From: a bacterium
GTDB lineage: Bacteria > Spirochaetota > Spirochaetia > Treponematales > Rectinemataceae
DNA length: 6,111 nt
Reading direction: 5' to 3'
Assembly: GCA_021813065.1 (NCBI GenBank)
Contig: JAKALZ010000127.1
Span: forward strand, 1-6,111
The position numbers were made by a program, and so were the translations under genes. Shown here in pieces: positions 5,008-6,111 of this stretch. The notes beneath the pieces are model-generated. The model worked only from the letters and a program-made list of their open reading frames with translations, was not told where the DNA came from and made no database searches. Numbering within the stretch: position 1 is the stretch's first letter; every line of letters starts with the position of its first letter.

Positions 5008-6087
5008 TTATGCAAGGGCGCCGAACAGCAAACCCGCGATCGTAGACATCACCACGACGAGTCCCACATAGGTCAAGGTTTTTTTCCAGCCGAGCTCGCC
5101 CGCGATCACAAGAATCGAAGGCAGCGAAAAACTGGGGCCAGCCAGGAGCAGCGCGAGCGCGGGACCCTGCCCCATTCCCGCACCGATGAGCCCCTGCACG
5201 ATGGGAATCTCCGTGAGCGTGGCGAAATACATCAAGGCTCCCGCGAATGCCGCGAAAAAGTTCGCGAAAAGCGAGTTGCCGCCGACAAGCCCTACGACCC
5301 AGGCGTTCGGAATGAGCGCCTCATGTCCGGGACGCCCAAGCAGAAAACCCGCCACGAGCACGCCCCCGAAAAGCAGCGGCAGTATCTGGAGCGAAAAATC
5401 CCGCGTCGCCACAACCCACGCACGTCTATCATCTTTGTTGAACCATCGGATTACCGTATAGGCCAGCACGAGCGCGAATCCACCCGTAATCCACCACTTC
5501 GCCGCGAAAATCGCATCCCACACGGGGCTGCCGCCCTTTGAATTCGCCCAGTTCGCGAACACAAGAATACCGATCATGCTCGCCATATAGATCGATGTCT
5601 GCGCAAGAGAACGCGGCTCATCTCCAAGAGGAGCGCTGAAAAGTCGCGTATCGGCGGCGCGTTTCTCATCGTCCTTTTTAAATATCACTGCCATGAGCCA
5701 GCCGATGGCGATGGAAAAAGTAATCGCCCCAACCGTACGGGCGAGCCCAAGCTTCAATCCAAACACCTTCGCCGAAAGTACGATGGCTAGAATATTGATC
5801 GCAGGGCCTGAATATAGAAACGCGATCGCGGGTCCCAGGCCCGCGCCCTTCTTGTAGATTCCCTTGAAGATCGGCAGCACCGTGCACGAGCACACCGCGA
5901 GGATAGCACCTGAGAGCGCCGCCACACTGTAGGCGGTCAGGCGCTTCGCATCCGGGCCGAGGTAGCGCATCACTGCCTGCTGGTTAAGGAACACCGTGAT
6001 CGCCCCAGCAATGAACATCGCTGGAACAAGACAGAGGATGACATGCTGGCGCGCGTACTCCGAGAGCATGAGAAATGCCTCGTTCAC
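5008..6087 (-). CDS. PF03773-type permease (ArsP/DUF318 family), start uncertain
   Basis: This polytopic membrane protein has 359 residues from the GTG at 6087. The hallmark AVCSCTVLPIFKGIYKKGAG (64-83), with C66 and C68, is followed by GPAIAFLYSGPAINI (85-99). The second half repeats the pattern in TLTEIPIVQGLIGAGMGQG (290-308) and ALLLAGPSFSLPSI (312-325). These are family signatures of two-repeat permeases. Characterised ArsP members export trivalent organoarsenicals through membrane cysteines, but many members have unknown substrates, and the CDF neighbour suggests a metal or metalloid. The GTG has GGAG only two bases upstream. An ATG at 6069 has GAGG eight bases upstream and would shorten the protein by six residues. 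The frame stays open to the window edge, so a start outside cannot be excluded. The gene is probably the upstream member of a unit with the CDF gene. Confidence 0.87.
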   Translation of the reverse strand: MNEAFLMLSEYARQHVILCLVPAMFIAGAITVFLNQQAVMRYLGPDAKRLTAYSVAALSGAILAVCSCTVLPIFKGIYKKGAGLGPAIAFLYSGPAINILAIVLSAKVFGLKLGLARTVGAITFSIAIGWLMAVIFKKDDEKRAADTRLFSAPLGDEPRSLAQTSIYMASMIGILVFANWANSKGGSPVWDAIFAAKWWITGGFALVLAYTVIRWFNKDDRRAWVVATRDFSLQILPLLFGGVLVAGFLLGRPGHEALIPNAWVVGLVGGNSLFANFFAAFAGALMYFATLTEIPIVQGLIGAGMGQGPALALLLAGPSFSLPSILVIAGELGWKKTLTYVGLVVVMSTIAGLLFGALA

Positions 6088-6111
6088 CGCTCCGGATACG
6101 CGAGGGGCCTG

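Overview
This window comes from a moderately GC-rich (by eye 55-60%) bacterial chromosome, densely packed with genes. The left edge carries the C-terminal part of an Omp85-type beta-barrel, so the host should be a diderm (Gram-negative-type envelope). The sequence does not fix the phylum. A spirochaete or another anaerobic diderm would fit the DUF401 permease and the small Fer4_5 iron-sulfur membrane protein, but this is only an impression. There are seven protein-coding genes, two of them reaching or possibly reaching the window edges. I see no RNA gene, insertion sequence or CRISPR array, and no gene-free stretch longer than about 120 bases.

Layout, left to right. (1) At 3-791 (+) is the 3' end of an outer-membrane beta-barrel gene. 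(2) Convergent to it, at 889-2187 (-), is a DUF401-family integral membrane permease. (3) A 92-bp divergent intergenic region, including a 40-bp very AT-rich island, separates it from a small four-helix membrane protein at 2280-2753 (+) with two Cys-Pro iron-sulfur motifs. (4) That gene overlaps tail-to-tail, by 14 bp, a leftward pair: a HAD-superfamily phosphatase/phosphomutase-like enzyme (2740-3501) preceded by a one-domain cupin (3498-3848). The pair is joined by an ATGA stop/start overlap. (5) Upstream of the pair, also leftward, lies a metal-export-type pair: a PF03773 (ArsP-type) permease (5008-6087) followed after 69 bp by a zinc-type cation diffusion facilitator, CDF (3964-4938). A hairpin followed by a short T run separates this pair from the cupin gene.

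The leftward genes probably form two transcription units. Permease plus CDF would make a metal or metalloid efflux module: the CDF moves Zn2+-like divalent cations out of the cytoplasm, and the permease belongs to a family that includes organoarsenical exporters. Cupin plus HAD would make a translationally coupled, probably sugar- or metabolite-directed pair of unknown substrate. No novel multi-gene system is obvious. The items most worth a second look are the minimal stand-alone Fer4_5 protein with its leader-poor AT-rich promoter, the cupin-HAD coupling with a SOQ1-like HAD domain, the metal-binding tails of the CDF, and the palindrome in front of the CDF gene.
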